From Ruminococcus sp. AF31-8BH (GTDB taxonomy: Bacteria > Bacillota > Clostridia > Lachnospirales > Lachnospiraceae): 64,000 nucleotides of DNA. Positions 16,570-25,768 of the stretch are shown in pieces; within the stretch, counting starts at the first letter, position 1, and each line of letters opens with the position of its first letter. The stretch lies in assembly GCF_003460605.1 (NCBI RefSeq), contig NZ_QTVN01000014.1, positions 58,608-122,607 on the forward strand, in the 5' to 3' direction. Both the position numbers and the translations under genes were made by a program. A model generated the notes under the pieces. That model saw only the letters and a list, made by a program, of their open reading frames with translations, ran no database searches and was not told the DNA's origin.

Positions 16570-16735
16570 TAAAAGGACAGACTCCATGTATAGCACCAGT
16601 TATACATGAGTCTCGCAATTTAATGCAAGCCAGACCAAAGCATTACTTTCTAACAGCTGTCGGCCGGTGTGTTGACTTGCCACGTGTGAATAACACGCTT
16701 GCTACTCCCTCACAGGGAAACCTTGTTTTGTAACT
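16570..16735 (-). promoter_or_regulatory. yybP-ykoY (Mn2+) riboswitch, copy 2, upstream of mntP
   Basis: On the minus strand: CTGTGAGGGAGTAGC (complement of 16701-16715), AAGTCAACACA (complement of 16668-16678), and GCGAGACTCATG leading into the hairpin GACTCATGTATA/TATACATGGAGTC. These are the same conserved pieces as at 14515-14658, with different connecting helices. Upstream of mntP, the best-known target. Confidence 0.88.
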
Positions 16736-16779
16736 CTAGCAGATAAAAAAGAGTTTGTCAATAATATTTCTCAATAATA

Positions 16780-16882
16780 TTGACATCCTGAAAAAATTAG
16801 AATAAACTAACCCCTGTAACAAGATAAAATTTCTCAATAAGGGGAATCATATGAGTGACAAAAGACCTTTTGGCACTCATAT
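16780..16882 (+). promoter_or_regulatory. feo promoter region and 34-bp leader palindrome
   Basis: TTGACA (16780-16785), 17-nt spacer, TAAACT (16803-16808). The leader contains CCCCT...AAGGGG (16811-16844) and an almost perfect 34-bp palindrome at 16849-16882 built from ATATGAGTG, CAAAAG, CTTTTG and CACTCATAT. A close relative of this palindrome is at 34800-34831. It may be an operator, an RNA hairpin or an element remnant. Confidence 0.55.
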
Positions 16883-16909
16883 CATACATAGGAAAAGAGG
16901 ACAGTACAT

Positions 16910-19255
16910 ATGACGTTAAAAGATCTTCCTATCGGAAAAACCGCTACTGTGACAGTAGTAGGCGGAGAGGGAGCCCTAAGACAGCATTTTCTGGATATGG
17001 GAATCATTCCCATGGCAGATGTGACAATGGTGAAATATGCACCTATGGGTGATCCTATTGAAATACGGATCCACAGCTACGAGCTGACCCTGCGCCTTGC
17101 AGATGCAGCCAAAATTGAAATCGAAAACATCAGAGATGCGAAAGCTCCAAAGAGAAACGAGCGTGCCAAAGCCATTCCTCATCCGGGACTTGGAGAAGGA
17201 GGCAAATACCACGAAAAGACAGATGAGCATCCCCTTCCGGAAGGAGAGCTTCTTACCTTCGCACTGGCAGGAAACCAGAACTGCGGCAAGACTACCCTGT
17301 TCAACCAGCTGACCGGCTCCAATCAGCATGTGGGAAATTTCCCGGGGGTAACTGTTGACCGTAAGGACGGTGCCATCCGCGGAAAAAAGAACACTCTTGT
17401 AACAGACCTTCCGGGAATTTATTCCATGTCACCTTATTCCAGCGAGGAAATCGTAACCAGAAGCTTTATTCTGGAGCAGAAGCCGAAGGGAATCATCAAC
17501 ATTGTAGACGCCACCAACATTGAACGAAATCTTTATCTGACCATGCAGCTGATGGAGCTGGATGTGCCCATGGTACTGGCACTGAATATGATGGACGAGG
17601 TAAGACAAAACGGCGGAGCTGTTTTGGTAAACCAGATGGAGGAGCTTCTTGGAATTCCTGTTGTTCCTATTTCAGCGGCAAAAAACGAAGGAATCGATGA
17701 GCTTGTAGCCCATGCCATTCATGTGGCAAAATATCAGGAACGCCCCAAACGGCTGGATTTTTGTGATGCCAATGACGATGGCGGAGCAGTTCACAGATGT
17801 CTTCACGGAATTATGCACCTGATCGAGGATCATGCCCAGAAGGCAGACATTCCGGTGCGCTTTGCAGCCAGCAAGCTTGCAGAGGGAGATGAGCTGATCC
17901 TGGAAAAGCTGAAGCTGGATCAGAATGAGAAGGAAACCTTAGAGCATATTGTAAAACAGATGGAAGCGGAAAGAGGCCTTGACCGTTCTGCAGCCATTGC
18001 ACACATGCGCTTTGATTTTATTGAAAAGGTCTGTGACGAGACGGTTGTCAAGCCTCATGAAAGCAAGGAGCATTTAAGAAGCCAGAAGATGGATAAGATC
18101 CTTACCGGCAAATATACAGCAATTCCCTGCTTTGCAGGCATTATGGCTCTTGTGTTCTGGCTTACCTTCAGTGTGATCGGAAAAGGACTTTCAGATGTTC
18201 TTGACATGGGAATTTCCAGTCTGACAAATGCAGTGGATCAGCTGCTGACTGCCTGGAACGTAAATGATGTGCTTCATTCTCTTGTAATTGACGGTATTTT
18301 CAACGGTGTTGGAAGCGTACTCAGCTTTTTGCCTGTAATCGTCACCCTGTTTTTCTTTTTGTCTCTTCTGGAAGACAGCGGATACATGGCAAGAGTTGCC
18401 TTTGTAATGGATAAGCTTCTTCGTAAGATCGGACTTTCCGGACGAAGCATTGTGCCAATGCTGGTTGGCTTTGGCTGTACGGTTCCGGGAGTGATGGCAA
18501 GCAGAACACTTCCCTCTGAGCGTGACCGTAAGATGACCATTCTTCTTACTCCGTTTATGAGCTGCTCTGCAAAGCTTCCGATTTATGCATTCTTTACAGC
18601 AGCATTTTTCCCGAGATATGGGGCACTTGTAATGGTGGCACTTTATTTTGGCGGAATTCTGATGGGAATTCTGACGGCGTTGATTTTCGGCAAAACCCTG
18701 TTCAAGGGCGAGGCAGTGCCCTTTGTAATGGAGCTTCCGAATTACCGTCTTCCGGGAGCGAAAAATGTAGGGCAGCTGCTCTGGGAAAAAGCAAAGGATT
18801 TCCTGCAGAGAGCCTTTACGGTTATCTTTGTGGCAACAATTGTAATCTGGTTCTTACAGACCTTTGACCTGCATCTGAATATTGTGACAGATTCCAAGGA
18901 CAGTATTCTGGCAGTTGTGGCAGGGATGGTGGCACCTGTATTTAAGCCTCTTGGCTTTGGAGACTGGAGATTTTCCACAGCCCTTGTCACAGGCTTTATG
19001 GCAAAGGAGAGCGTGGTTTCCACACTGTCCATTTTGTTTGGCAGCACGGCAGCCCTGACAGAGGTGCTGACACCCCTTGCAGCAGTCTGTCTTCTTACCT
19101 TCTGCCTTCTGTATACACCATGTGTGGCAGCTATTGCTTCTGTGAAGCGGGAGCTGGGTGGAAAATGGGCAGCAGAGGTGGTAATTATGCAGTGCGCAGT
19201 AGCCTGGGTTGCGGCATTTTTAGTAAAAATCATCGGCGTTTTCCTCGGATTTTGA
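16910..19255 (+). CDS. feoB: Ferrous iron transporter, FeoA-FeoB fusion
   Basis: 781-residue Fe2+ importer. Residues ~1-75 form a FeoA SH3-like domain (MTLKDLPIGKTATVTVVGGEG...LRLADAAKIEIE). A linker leads to the FeoB G domain: G1 GNQNCGKTTLF, G3 DLPGIYSMSP, G4 LNMMDE. Then a helical domain and the membrane part with two Gate modules (LVGFGCTVPGVMASRTL and the C-terminal LYTPCVAAIASVKRELG). FeoA-FeoB fusions occur in several Clostridia. Separate free FeoA genes are not seen here. No terminator is obvious before the next gene, which has its own promoter. Confidence 0.96.
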   Translation: MTLKDLPIGKTATVTVVGGEGALRQHFLDMGIIPMADVTMVKYAPMGDPIEIRIHSYELTLRLADAAKIEIENIRDAKAPKRNERAKAIPHPGLGEGGKYHEKTDEHPLPEGELLTFALAGNQNCGKTTLFNQLTGSNQHVGNFPGVTVDRKDGAIRGKKNTLVTDLPGIYSMSPYSSEEIVTRSFILEQKPKGIINIVDATNIERNLYLTMQLMELDVPMVLALNMMDEVRQNGGAVLVNQMEELLGIPVVPISAAKNEGIDELVAHAIHVAKYQERPKRLDFCDANDDGGAVHRCLHGIMHLIEDHAQKADIPVRFAASKLAEGDELILEKLKLDQNEKETLEHIVKQMEAERGLDRSAAIAHMRFDFIEKVCDETVVKPHESKEHLRSQKMDKILTGKYTAIPCFAGIMALVFWLTFSVIGKGLSDVLDMGISSLTNAVDQLLTAWNVNDVLHSLVIDGIFNGVGSVLSFLPVIVTLFFFLSLLEDSGYMARVAFVMDKLLRKIGLSGRSIVPMLVGFGCTVPGVMASRTLPSERDRKMTILLTPFMSCSAKLPIYAFFTAAFFPRYGALVMVALYFGGILMGILTALIFGKTLFKGEAVPFVMELPNYRLPGAKNVGQLLWEKAKDFLQRAFTVIFVATIVIWFLQTFDLHLNIVTDSKDSILAVVAGMVAPVFKPLGFGDWRFSTALVTGFMAKESVVSTLSILFGSTAALTEVLTPLAAVCLLTFCLLYTPCVAAIASVKRELGGKWAAEVVIMQCAVAWVAAFLVKIIGVFLGF

Positions 19256-19293
19256 GAAAAATGACTATTTTTCATTTTTTGTTAAAATAAATA

Positions 19294-19321
19294 TTGACTA
19301 TTGGTCATTTTGGGTTATACT
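19294..19321 (+). promoter_or_regulatory. Promoter with palindrome for the MMPL exporter
   Basis: TTGACT (19294-19299), 16-nt spacer, TATACT (19316-19321). The palindrome TGAC-TATTG-GTCA (19295-19307) overlaps the -35 box and the similar AATGACTATTTTTCATT lies 30 bp upstream, suggesting control by an unlinked repressor of the TetR or MarR kind. Confidence 0.6.
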
Positions 19322-19357
19322 ATAGTACGAAAGAAATGAATTAAGGAGATGACATCA

Positions 19358-21445
19358 ATGGTCAAAGTAGGAAAATGGATAGCCAAGCATAAGGTTCTGG
19401 TTCTTCTTATCGGGCTTTTGCTGGTAATCCCGTCTGTGATCGGAATTGCAGAGACAAGAGTTAATTACGATCTGTTAAGTTACCTGCCGGATACCCTTGA
19501 AACTGTAAAGGGTCAGGATATTCTGGTGGATGAGTTTGGAATGGGCGCCTTTTCCATGGTAATCGTGGAAAATATGGAAATGAAGGATGTCCAGAAGCTG
19601 GAGGATGAGTTCAGCCAGGTAGAGCATGTTAAGGATGTTCTCTGGTATGATGATGTGGCAGATATCACCCTTCCTGTGGAAATGATTCCTGAGAAATACA
19701 GAAAGGTATTTATCAATGGCGACGCCACCATGATGCTGGTACTGTTTGATAATACCACATCCTCCGATGATTCCATGGAAGCCATTACAGAGCTTCGTAA
19801 GATTGCCAATGAGCAGTGCTTCCTTAGTGGTATGACAGGTGTTGTTACGGATATTAAGAATATTGCCATGCAGGAGCTGCCGATTTACGTTGTGATCGCA
19901 GCTGTGCTCAGCCTGATCGTTCTGGAGCTGACAAGCGGATCCTTCGTTGTTCCCTTCCTGTTCTTGCTTAGTATCGGACTGGCAATCCTCTATAACCTGG
20001 GCAGCAATATTATATTGGGAGAGACCTCCTATATTACGCAGGCACTTACTGCAGTCCTTCAGCTTGGTGTAACAATGGACTATTCCATTTTCCTTCTCAA
20101 CAGCTATGAAGAGAATAAGAAGCGTTTCCCCGGTGAGAAAGACCGGGCCATGGGTCATGCCATTGCAAATACCTTCAAGTCTGTAGCAGGAAGCTCCGTT
20201 ACAACGGTTGCCGGCTTTGTTGCACTTTGTGTTATGACCTTTGCCCTTGGACGTGACCTTGGTATTGTTATGGCAAAAGGCGTTGTCATTGGTGTTGTCT
20301 GCTGCGTAACCATTCTCCCTGCACTGGTTCTGTTCTTTGACAAACCAATTGAGAAGACACAGCATAAGCTTCTGTTTTCCAGAATGGATAAGCCATCTGC
20401 TTTTATTACAAAGCATTATAAGGCATGGGTTGTTATTTTCCTGGTTCTTTTGTTCCCGGCTATTTACGGAAACAATCATACACAGATTTATTACAACATT
20501 GCAGAATCCCTTCCGGCTACCCTGGACTGCAACATTGCAAACAATGAGCTGGAGAAAACATTTGCAGTAGGAAATATCCATATGGTTATGATGGATAATG
20601 ACATGGATCCCAAGCAGAAGCAGAAGATGCTAAGCGAAATCGATGAGGTTGAGGGTGTAAAGTGGAGTCTGGGTATGAATTCCCTGATCGGCTCAACTGT
20701 TCCGGAATCCATGATACCAAGTGATCTGAAGAAGATTTTTAAGGGTGACCAGTATGAGCTTGCATTTGTCTGCTCCGAGTATGAATCTGCAACAGATGAG
20801 GTAAATGCCCAGCTTGCCAAGATCAATGAAATCGTTAAGAAATATGATGATACAGCAATGGTAATCGGCGAGGCACCGCTTATGAAGGACCTTCAGGATA
20901 CGACAGATGCCGACCTGGTACGTGTAAATGTTATTTCCATCGGTGCTATTTTCCTGATCATCCTGATCATTTTCAAATCAATTTCCCTGCCTATTATTCT
21001 GGTTGCGGTTATTGAATTTGCGATTTTTGTAAACATGGCGATTCCGTTCTATCAGGGAATCAGTCTTCCGTTTGTTGCAAGTATTGTCATCGGTGCCATC
21101 CAGTTAGGAGCCACAGTTGACTATGCGATTCTGATGACCACCCGTTATCAGAGAGAGAGACAGCATGGTAAGGATAAGAAGGAAGCCATCAGCATTGCCC
21201 ATAAGACCAGCATGCCGTCCATCATCAGCAGTGGTCTTAGCTTCTTCGCAGCAACCTTCGGTGTTTCCTGTTATTCACAGGTTGAGATGATCGGTTCTAT
21301 CTGTACACTGCTTGCACGTGGTGCCATCATCAGTATGGTAGTCGTACTGTTCATTCTGCCGGCTATGTTCATGATCTTCGATAAGCTGATCTGCGTAACC
21401 TCCATCGGCTTCCTTGGAGATAAGAAAGCAGCGAAAGCAAAATAA
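19358..21445 (+). CDS. MMPL/RND-family exporter
   Basis: 695-residue membrane transporter of the RND superfamily (MMPL group), with ~12 helices arranged as two halves, each having a large extracytoplasmic loop after the first helix (residues ~40-170 and ~380-510). Typical motifs: LQLGVTMDYSIFLLNSYEE and IQLGATVDYAILMTTRYQRER with the proton-relay Asp. The start at 19358 is chosen because AAGGAG lies directly before the earlier ATG at 19349, too close to serve it. Substrate unknown; lipids or amphiphiles are usual for the family. Confidence 0.9.
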   Translation: MVKVGKWIAKHKVLVLLIGLLLVIPSVIGIAETRVNYDLLSYLPDTLETVKGQDILVDEFGMGAFSMVIVENMEMKDVQKLEDEFSQVEHVKDVLWYDDVADITLPVEMIPEKYRKVFINGDATMMLVLFDNTTSSDDSMEAITELRKIANEQCFLSGMTGVVTDIKNIAMQELPIYVVIAAVLSLIVLELTSGSFVVPFLFLLSIGLAILYNLGSNIILGETSYITQALTAVLQLGVTMDYSIFLLNSYEENKKRFPGEKDRAMGHAIANTFKSVAGSSVTTVAGFVALCVMTFALGRDLGIVMAKGVVIGVVCCVTILPALVLFFDKPIEKTQHKLLFSRMDKPSAFITKHYKAWVVIFLVLLFPAIYGNNHTQIYYNIAESLPATLDCNIANNELEKTFAVGNIHMVMMDNDMDPKQKQKMLSEIDEVEGVKWSLGMNSLIGSTVPESMIPSDLKKIFKGDQYELAFVCSEYESATDEVNAQLAKINEIVKKYDDTAMVIGEAPLMKDLQDTTDADLVRVNVISIGAIFLIILIIFKSISLPIILVAVIEFAIFVNMAIPFYQGISLPFVASIVIGAIQLGATVDYAILMTTRYQRERQHGKDKKEAISIAHKTSMPSIISSGLSFFAATFGVSCYSQVEMIGSICTLLARGAIISMVVVLFILPAMFMIFDKLICVTSIGFLGDKKAAKAK

Positions 21446-21462
21446 AACATACATAGGAAAAA

Positions 21463-21497
21463 TAAGTCCTGCTTCTAAGATGAGGCGGGACTTTTTT
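21463..21497 (+). terminator. Terminator after the MMPL gene
   Basis: AAGTCCTGC and GCGGGACTT form the stem, followed by TTTTTT. Confidence 0.85.
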
Positions 21498-21500
21498 CGG

Positions 21501-21529
21501 TTGAATATAGGGAAAGAAAACGGTATAAT
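21501..21529 (+). promoter_or_regulatory. Promoter for larBC
   Basis: TTGAAT (21501-21506), 17-nt spacer, TATAAT (21524-21529), about 90 bp before larB. Confidence 0.65.
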
Positions 21530-21621
21530 TGAATTGCTGTTCAATTAAGTGGCGGTAAAATGCCTTCCGCAAGGAAAGGGCGCACCGCGATACAGGCAGC
21601 AGATAAGGAGTGAAGTGACAG

Positions 21622-22368
21622 ATGACACTGAAAGAGATACTGACCCAGGTGCAGCAGGGAACCCTTTCCCCGGACGCAGCAGGGACGATGATCCGACAGG
21701 ATGGATATAAAGAAATGGATTATGCCAAACTGGATACAGGCAGGAAAGCCCGTACCGGTTTTGCGGAGGTAATCTATTGCAGCAATAAGGCAGATGAGCA
21801 TCTGCTGAAAATTTTTGAAAGATTGTACCATGAGGAGGGCGAAGTGCTGGGAACCAGAGCATCCCAGTCGCAGTATGAGCTTGTGCGGGAAAAATTCCCC
21901 CAGGTTCAGTACGATCCCCTTTCCCGGATTCTGAAAATAGAGAAGCTGGATAAGGTTCACGAGGGCAAAATCGCTGTGTGCACAGCTGGCACCGCAGATA
22001 TTCCCGTTGCGGAGGAAGCTGCCCAGACAGCAGAGTATTTTGGTACCCATGTGGAGCGGATTTATGATGTGGGAGTCAGCGGAATGCACCGTCTGTTTTC
22101 CAGACTTGAGGTAATCCAGGAAGCCAACTGCGTGGTAGCAGTGGCAGGCATGGAGGGCGCCCTGGCAAGCGTCATGGGCGGACTGGTAAGCCGTCCGGTG
22201 ATTGCAGTGCCTACCTCTGTGGGATACGGCGCCAATTTCCACGGACTGTCTGCCCTTCTCACTATGATCAATTCCTGCGCAAACGGAATTGCAACCGTCA
22301 ACATCGACAATGGATACGGTGCCGGCTATCTGGCTACGCAGATCAACCGTCTGGCACTGGGAAAATAA
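21622..22368 (+). CDS. larB: Pyridinium-3,5-biscarboxylic acid mononucleotide synthase LarB
   Basis: 248 residues. LarB carboxylates and hydrolyses nicotinic acid adenine dinucleotide, the first step of nickel-pincer nucleotide synthesis. The C-terminal half (residues ~120-248) is the AIR-carboxylase-like domain with TAGTADIPVAEEA, VAGMEGALASVMGGL and PTSVGYGANFHGLSALLTMINSC. The N-terminal region (EVIYCSNK) is also family-like. It is followed 9 bp later by larC. larE and the racemase larA are not in the window, so they may be elsewhere. Confidence 0.95.
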   Translation: MTLKEILTQVQQGTLSPDAAGTMIRQDGYKEMDYAKLDTGRKARTGFAEVIYCSNKADEHLLKIFERLYHEEGEVLGTRASQSQYELVREKFPQVQYDPLSRILKIEKLDKVHEGKIAVCTAGTADIPVAEEAAQTAEYFGTHVERIYDVGVSGMHRLFSRLEVIQEANCVVAVAGMEGALASVMGGLVSRPVIAVPTSVGYGANFHGLSALLTMINSCANGIATVNIDNGYGAGYLATQINRLALGK

Positions 22369-22377
22369 GGAGACAAA

Positions 22378-23883
22378 ATGGGAAAAACATTATATTTGGA
22401 ATGCTATTCCGGAATCAGCGGGGATATGACAGTAGCAGCCCTTTTGGACTTGGGCGCAGATCAGGAAGTACTGGGAAAAGTACTTGCAAGCCTGCCCGTG
22501 CAGGGCTTCGAGACCAAAATCAGCCGTGTAAAGAAATCCGGAATTGACGCATGTGACTTCGACGTAATCCTGGACGCCGAGATCGACGGACATGATCATG
22601 ATATGGAGTATTTACATGGACATGAGCATCCTGCAGAGGCAGCACAGCTGAGTAAGATGGAAGTGCATGCGCATAGTCATGAAGAAGAGCATAGCCATGA
22701 GCATGTACACGCTCACCAGCACTCTCATAGTCACGAAGAAGAACATTCACATGGACACACACACAGCCATGAAGAGGAACCTAATCATGAGCATGTCCAT
22801 ACTCACGATAACGAACATGAACATTCTCATAATCAGGAAGACCATGCGCATGAGCACACACACAGCCATGATGGTGAGCATACCCATGATCACCACCACC
22901 ATCACCAGCACCGCGGCATGAAAGGAATCCGCCAGATTATTGCTGCTGCCGACATGACCGAAAACGCGAGAAAAATCTCCCTGGACATTTTCGAAATACT
23001 TGCCCAGGCGGAAGCCAAAGCCCACAACGTGCTCGCAGAGGAAGTTCATTTCCACGAAGTTGGCGCCGTAGACTCCATTGTAGATATTTTATCCGTGGCA
23101 GTCTGCCTGGACAACCTTGGAATCACAGACGTGATCATCCCTGTATTATATGAAGGAATCGGCACCATCCGCTGCCAGCACGGCATCCTTCCGGTTCCCG
23201 TTCCTGCCGTCACCAACATTGTACAGCAGTGCGGCCTGGACCTTAAGATTACCCAGGTAAAAGGCGAGCTTGTCACCCCAACAGGCGCCGCAATCGTAGC
23301 CGCAGTGCGCACCGGCAAAACACTTCCGGAGAATTTCGAAATTGAAAAAATCGGCATCGGAGCCGGCAAACGAACCTACGAATGCCCGGGAATCCTCCGC
23401 GCCATGCTGATTCGAAACACAGACTCCGACCAATCCAGCGATGACAAAGACGTTATCTACAAACTGGAAACCAACATCGACGATTGCAGCGGTGAAGTCC
23501 TTGGCTTCGTAATGGAGCGCCTTTTTGAAGCAGGCGCAAGAGACGTCCACTACACCCCTGTATATATGAAGAAAAATCGCCCAGCATGGCTGCTCACCGT
23601 AATCTGCAAGGAAGAAGATGTCCCCGGCATGGAAGCCCTGATTTTCGCAGAGACCACCAGCATCGGCATCCGCAAGGCAAGAATGGAGCGTACCATTTTA
23701 CCAAGACGCAAAGAAAAAGTCATGATCCCCTTCGGCGAAGTGGAAGTAAAAATCTGCGGCCCGGAAGGCGCCCAGAAGTGCTACCCGGAATACGAAAGCC
23801 TTGCCAAAATCTGCCGCAAAACCGGAATCTCCTACGCCGAAGCCTATCAGATGGCCGTAGAAGCCAGCCGGAACCGAGGTTAA
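22378..23883 (+). CDS. larC: Nickel-insertion protein LarC with a histidine-rich insert
   Basis: 501 residues. LarC is a CTP-dependent cyclometallase that inserts Ni into the pincer nucleotide. The N-terminus MGKTLYLECYSGISGDM and the C-terminal domain (KLETNIDDCSGEVLGFVMERLFEAGARDV...) are both in one reading frame; in Lactobacillus the two parts need a programmed frameshift, not required here. Residues ~60-180 are a very His-rich tract of repeated HSHEEEHSH-type units, likely nickel storage or capture. RBS AAGGAG precedes the ATG. Confidence 0.95.
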   Translation: MGKTLYLECYSGISGDMTVAALLDLGADQEVLGKVLASLPVQGFETKISRVKKSGIDACDFDVILDAEIDGHDHDMEYLHGHEHPAEAAQLSKMEVHAHSHEEEHSHEHVHAHQHSHSHEEEHSHGHTHSHEEEPNHEHVHTHDNEHEHSHNQEDHAHEHTHSHDGEHTHDHHHHHQHRGMKGIRQIIAAADMTENARKISLDIFEILAQAEAKAHNVLAEEVHFHEVGAVDSIVDILSVAVCLDNLGITDVIIPVLYEGIGTIRCQHGILPVPVPAVTNIVQQCGLDLKITQVKGELVTPTGAAIVAAVRTGKTLPENFEIEKIGIGAGKRTYECPGILRAMLIRNTDSDQSSDDKDVIYKLETNIDDCSGEVLGFVMERLFEAGARDVHYTPVYMKKNRPAWLLTVICKEEDVPGMEALIFAETTSIGIRKARMERTILPRRKEKVMIPFGEVEVKICGPEGAQKCYPEYESLAKICRKTGISYAEAYQMAVEASRNRG

Positions 23884-23979
23884 TATTGCAACCCATGGTA
23901 GAGTGTGCTAAAATACAGCTTAGTTTTTTCGGAGACACAATCTCCGGGAAAGCCAATCTATTTATACAATGGAGTGAAT

Positions 23980-24756
23980 ATGAAGAAATACATTGACAAT
24001 TTCAGACAATACCAGTTCCTGTTAAGCGAGCTGGTAAAAAAAGGAATCAAGCTGAAATACCGCCGTTCCTATCTCGGTATTGTATGGTCAATGCTGGAGC
24101 CTTTGCTTTCCATGATCGTACTGACCATCGTATTCGGAACTCTCTATGGAAACAAAGACAGAACCTTCCCTGTATACATTCTGACAGGACGTCTTCTGTA
24201 CAGCTTTTATTCACAGGCCACCAAAGCAGCGCTGAAATCCATCCGTGCCAACTCCGGCATGATTAAGAAGGTATATGTACCCAAGTATTTATACCCCCTT
24301 TCAGCCGTTGCTTATAACTATGTAATTTTCCTGATCTCCCTTTTGGTGCTTGCAATCGTAAGCGTGATCCTTGGAGTGAAGCCTACCATTTATCTGCTTC
24401 AGGCACCGGTGCCGCTGCTTATTATCCTGCTTTTCTCTTATGGAAGCGGAATGCTTCTTGCAACCATCGGCGTATTTTTCCGGGATATTGAATATCTGTG
24501 GTCCGTAGCCCTGATGATGATCATGTACACCTGCGCGATTTTCTACTATCCAAGCAAGCTCCTTAAGAGCGGCTGGGCATGGATCCTGAAATTCAACCCG
24601 CTGTACTGCATCATCCAGATTTTCCGTTCCGCAATTTTCGGAAAGCCTATGTATCCGCCATATGTATTATATGCAGTGGGATTCAGCGTTATGATCACCA
24701 TTGTGGGCGTAATCTGCTTCCGAAAAAAGCAGGATCAGTTTATTCTTTATATTTAA
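23980..24756 (+). CDS. Polysaccharide/teichoic-acid ABC transporter permease
   Basis: 258-residue ABC-2 type membrane subunit (Wzm/TagG-like), six helices. N-terminal FLLSELVKKGIKLKYRRSYLG followed by IVWSMLEPLLSMIVL is characteristic. It would flip lipid-linked glycan out of the cell together with the ATPase encoded next. The ATG at 23980 has GGAGTG upstream; an in-frame start at 23905 would add 25 residues that are not family-like. No glycosyltransferases lie beside it, so the glycan made is unknown. Confidence 0.9.
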   Translation: MKKYIDNFRQYQFLLSELVKKGIKLKYRRSYLGIVWSMLEPLLSMIVLTIVFGTLYGNKDRTFPVYILTGRLLYSFYSQATKAALKSIRANSGMIKKVYVPKYLYPLSAVAYNYVIFLISLLVLAIVSVILGVKPTIYLLQAPVPLLIILLFSYGSGMLLATIGVFFRDIEYLWSVALMMIMYTCAIFYYPSKLLKSGWAWILKFNPLYCIIQIFRSAIFGKPMYPPYVLYAVGFSVMITIVGVICFRKKQDQFILYI

Positions 24757-24765
24757 GGAGAAAAT

Positions 24766-25503
24766 ATGAGCCAGAATGCCATAGAAGTAAATGATGTAAG
24801 TATGAAATTCAACCTGAGCCGCGAGAAGGTTGACAGCTTAAAGGACTACATTTTTAAAGCCATCAAAGGTGAACTCCAGTACAATGAGTTCTGGGCTCTC
24901 AGAGACATTAATTTCAGCGTGGAAAAAGGAGACCGTGTGGGAATCCTGGGCCTTAATGGAGCTGGAAAAAGTACCCTTCTTAAGGTAATCTCCGGCGTAT
25001 TCAAGCCCACCACAGGAAGCGTGAAAAAGCACGGCAAAATGGTTCCTCTTCTGGAACTTGGCGCAGGCTTTGAGCCCCAGTACACCGGAACCGAGAACAT
25101 TTATCTTTACGGTTCCATGCTTGGCTATACCAAGGATTTTATTGACAGCAAATACGAGGAGATTGTGAAATTTTCCGAGCTTCAGAAATTTATGGATGTT
25201 CCGGTGAAAAATTATTCATCCGGTATGAAATCAAGGCTTGGATTTTCCATCGCCACAGTTGTGGAGCCCCAGATTCTGATCCTGGACGAGGTGCTTTCCG
25301 TCGGAGATGCCAAGTTCCGTAAGAAAAGCGAGAAGAAGATCATGAGCATGTTCGACTCCGGTGTCACCGTGCTTTTCGTATCCCATTCCCTGGAGCAGGT
25401 TATGCGTCTTTGCAACAAAGCCATGATCCTGGAAAAAGGCCAGCTGCTTGCATACGGCGATATTGGCCCTATCGCAGAGCAGTACAGCCAGATGATCAAC
25501 TAA
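24766..25503 (+). CDS. Polysaccharide/teichoic-acid ABC transporter ATPase
   Basis: 245-residue Wzt/TagH-type ATPase. Walker A GLNGAGKST, Q-loop region LELGAGFEPQYTGTENIYLYG (typical of the subfamily), signature YSSGMKSRLGFS, Walker B ILILDEVLSVGD and the H-loop VSHSLEQV. It stops after the nucleotide domain and lacks the C-terminal glycan-binding domain seen in some Wzt proteins. 9 bp after the permease. Confidence 0.93.
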   Translation: MSQNAIEVNDVSMKFNLSREKVDSLKDYIFKAIKGELQYNEFWALRDINFSVEKGDRVGILGLNGAGKSTLLKVISGVFKPTTGSVKKHGKMVPLLELGAGFEPQYTGTENIYLYGSMLGYTKDFIDSKYEEIVKFSELQKFMDVPVKNYSSGMKSRLGFSIATVVEPQILILDEVLSVGDAKFRKKSEKKIMSMFDSGVTVLFVSHSLEQVMRLCNKAMILEKGQLLAYGDIGPIAEQYSQMIN

Positions 25504-25518
25504 AACGATAAAAAGAGC

Positions 25519-25547
25519 TTGACACAAACATCTGTGTGCTATATAGT
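25519..25547 (+). promoter_or_regulatory. Strong promoter of the leader-peptide/ABC exporter unit
   Basis: TTGACA (25519-25524), 17-nt spacer, TATAGT (25542-25547), about 40 bp before the leader ORF. Confidence 0.8.
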
Positions 25548-25589
25548 TAAAAGCACATGTGATGAAAAGAAAGGAAAGGAGGCAGTAAT

Positions 25590-25685
25590 ATGAATATCAC
25601 AGGAATAAGAAACAATCATTTACATGAAAACCTGAGATTAAGGAATATCCAGCTGCCTGCTTTTATGGACTGCGAAGCGATGTGA
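25590..25685 (+). CDS. Short leader peptide (31 aa) of the ABC exporter operon
   Basis: ORF of 31 codons (MNITGIRNNHLHENL...CEAM) with an excellent ribosome site, AAAGGAGG, 7 nt before ATG, and a strong promoter. It is followed by a small hairpin (TTCTTAG 25696-25702 / CTAAGAA 25714-25720) and then by a full intrinsic terminator before the ABC exporter genes. No protein family is recognised. The arrangement is that of a ribosome-mediated attenuator like bmrB upstream of bmrCD in Bacillus subtilis; the mechanism is inferred. Confidence 0.65.
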   Translation: MNITGIRNNHLHENLRLRNIQLPAFMDCEAM

Positions 25686-25768
25686 GAAGGGCTTTTTCTT
25701 AGATGAAAGCATCCTAAGAATTGGACGGATTCACACAGAGCGAATATTGCAGTGACTTTTGCGTATAC

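Noticed and set aside
16780..16900. A Fur box in the feo promoter
   Set aside because: The visible palindrome does not match the Fur consensus; its role is left open.
22620..22920. CRISPR-like regular repeats
   Set aside because: The periodicity comes from His-rich codons in larC; there are no spacers or constant repeats. No CRISPR array or cas gene was seen in the window.
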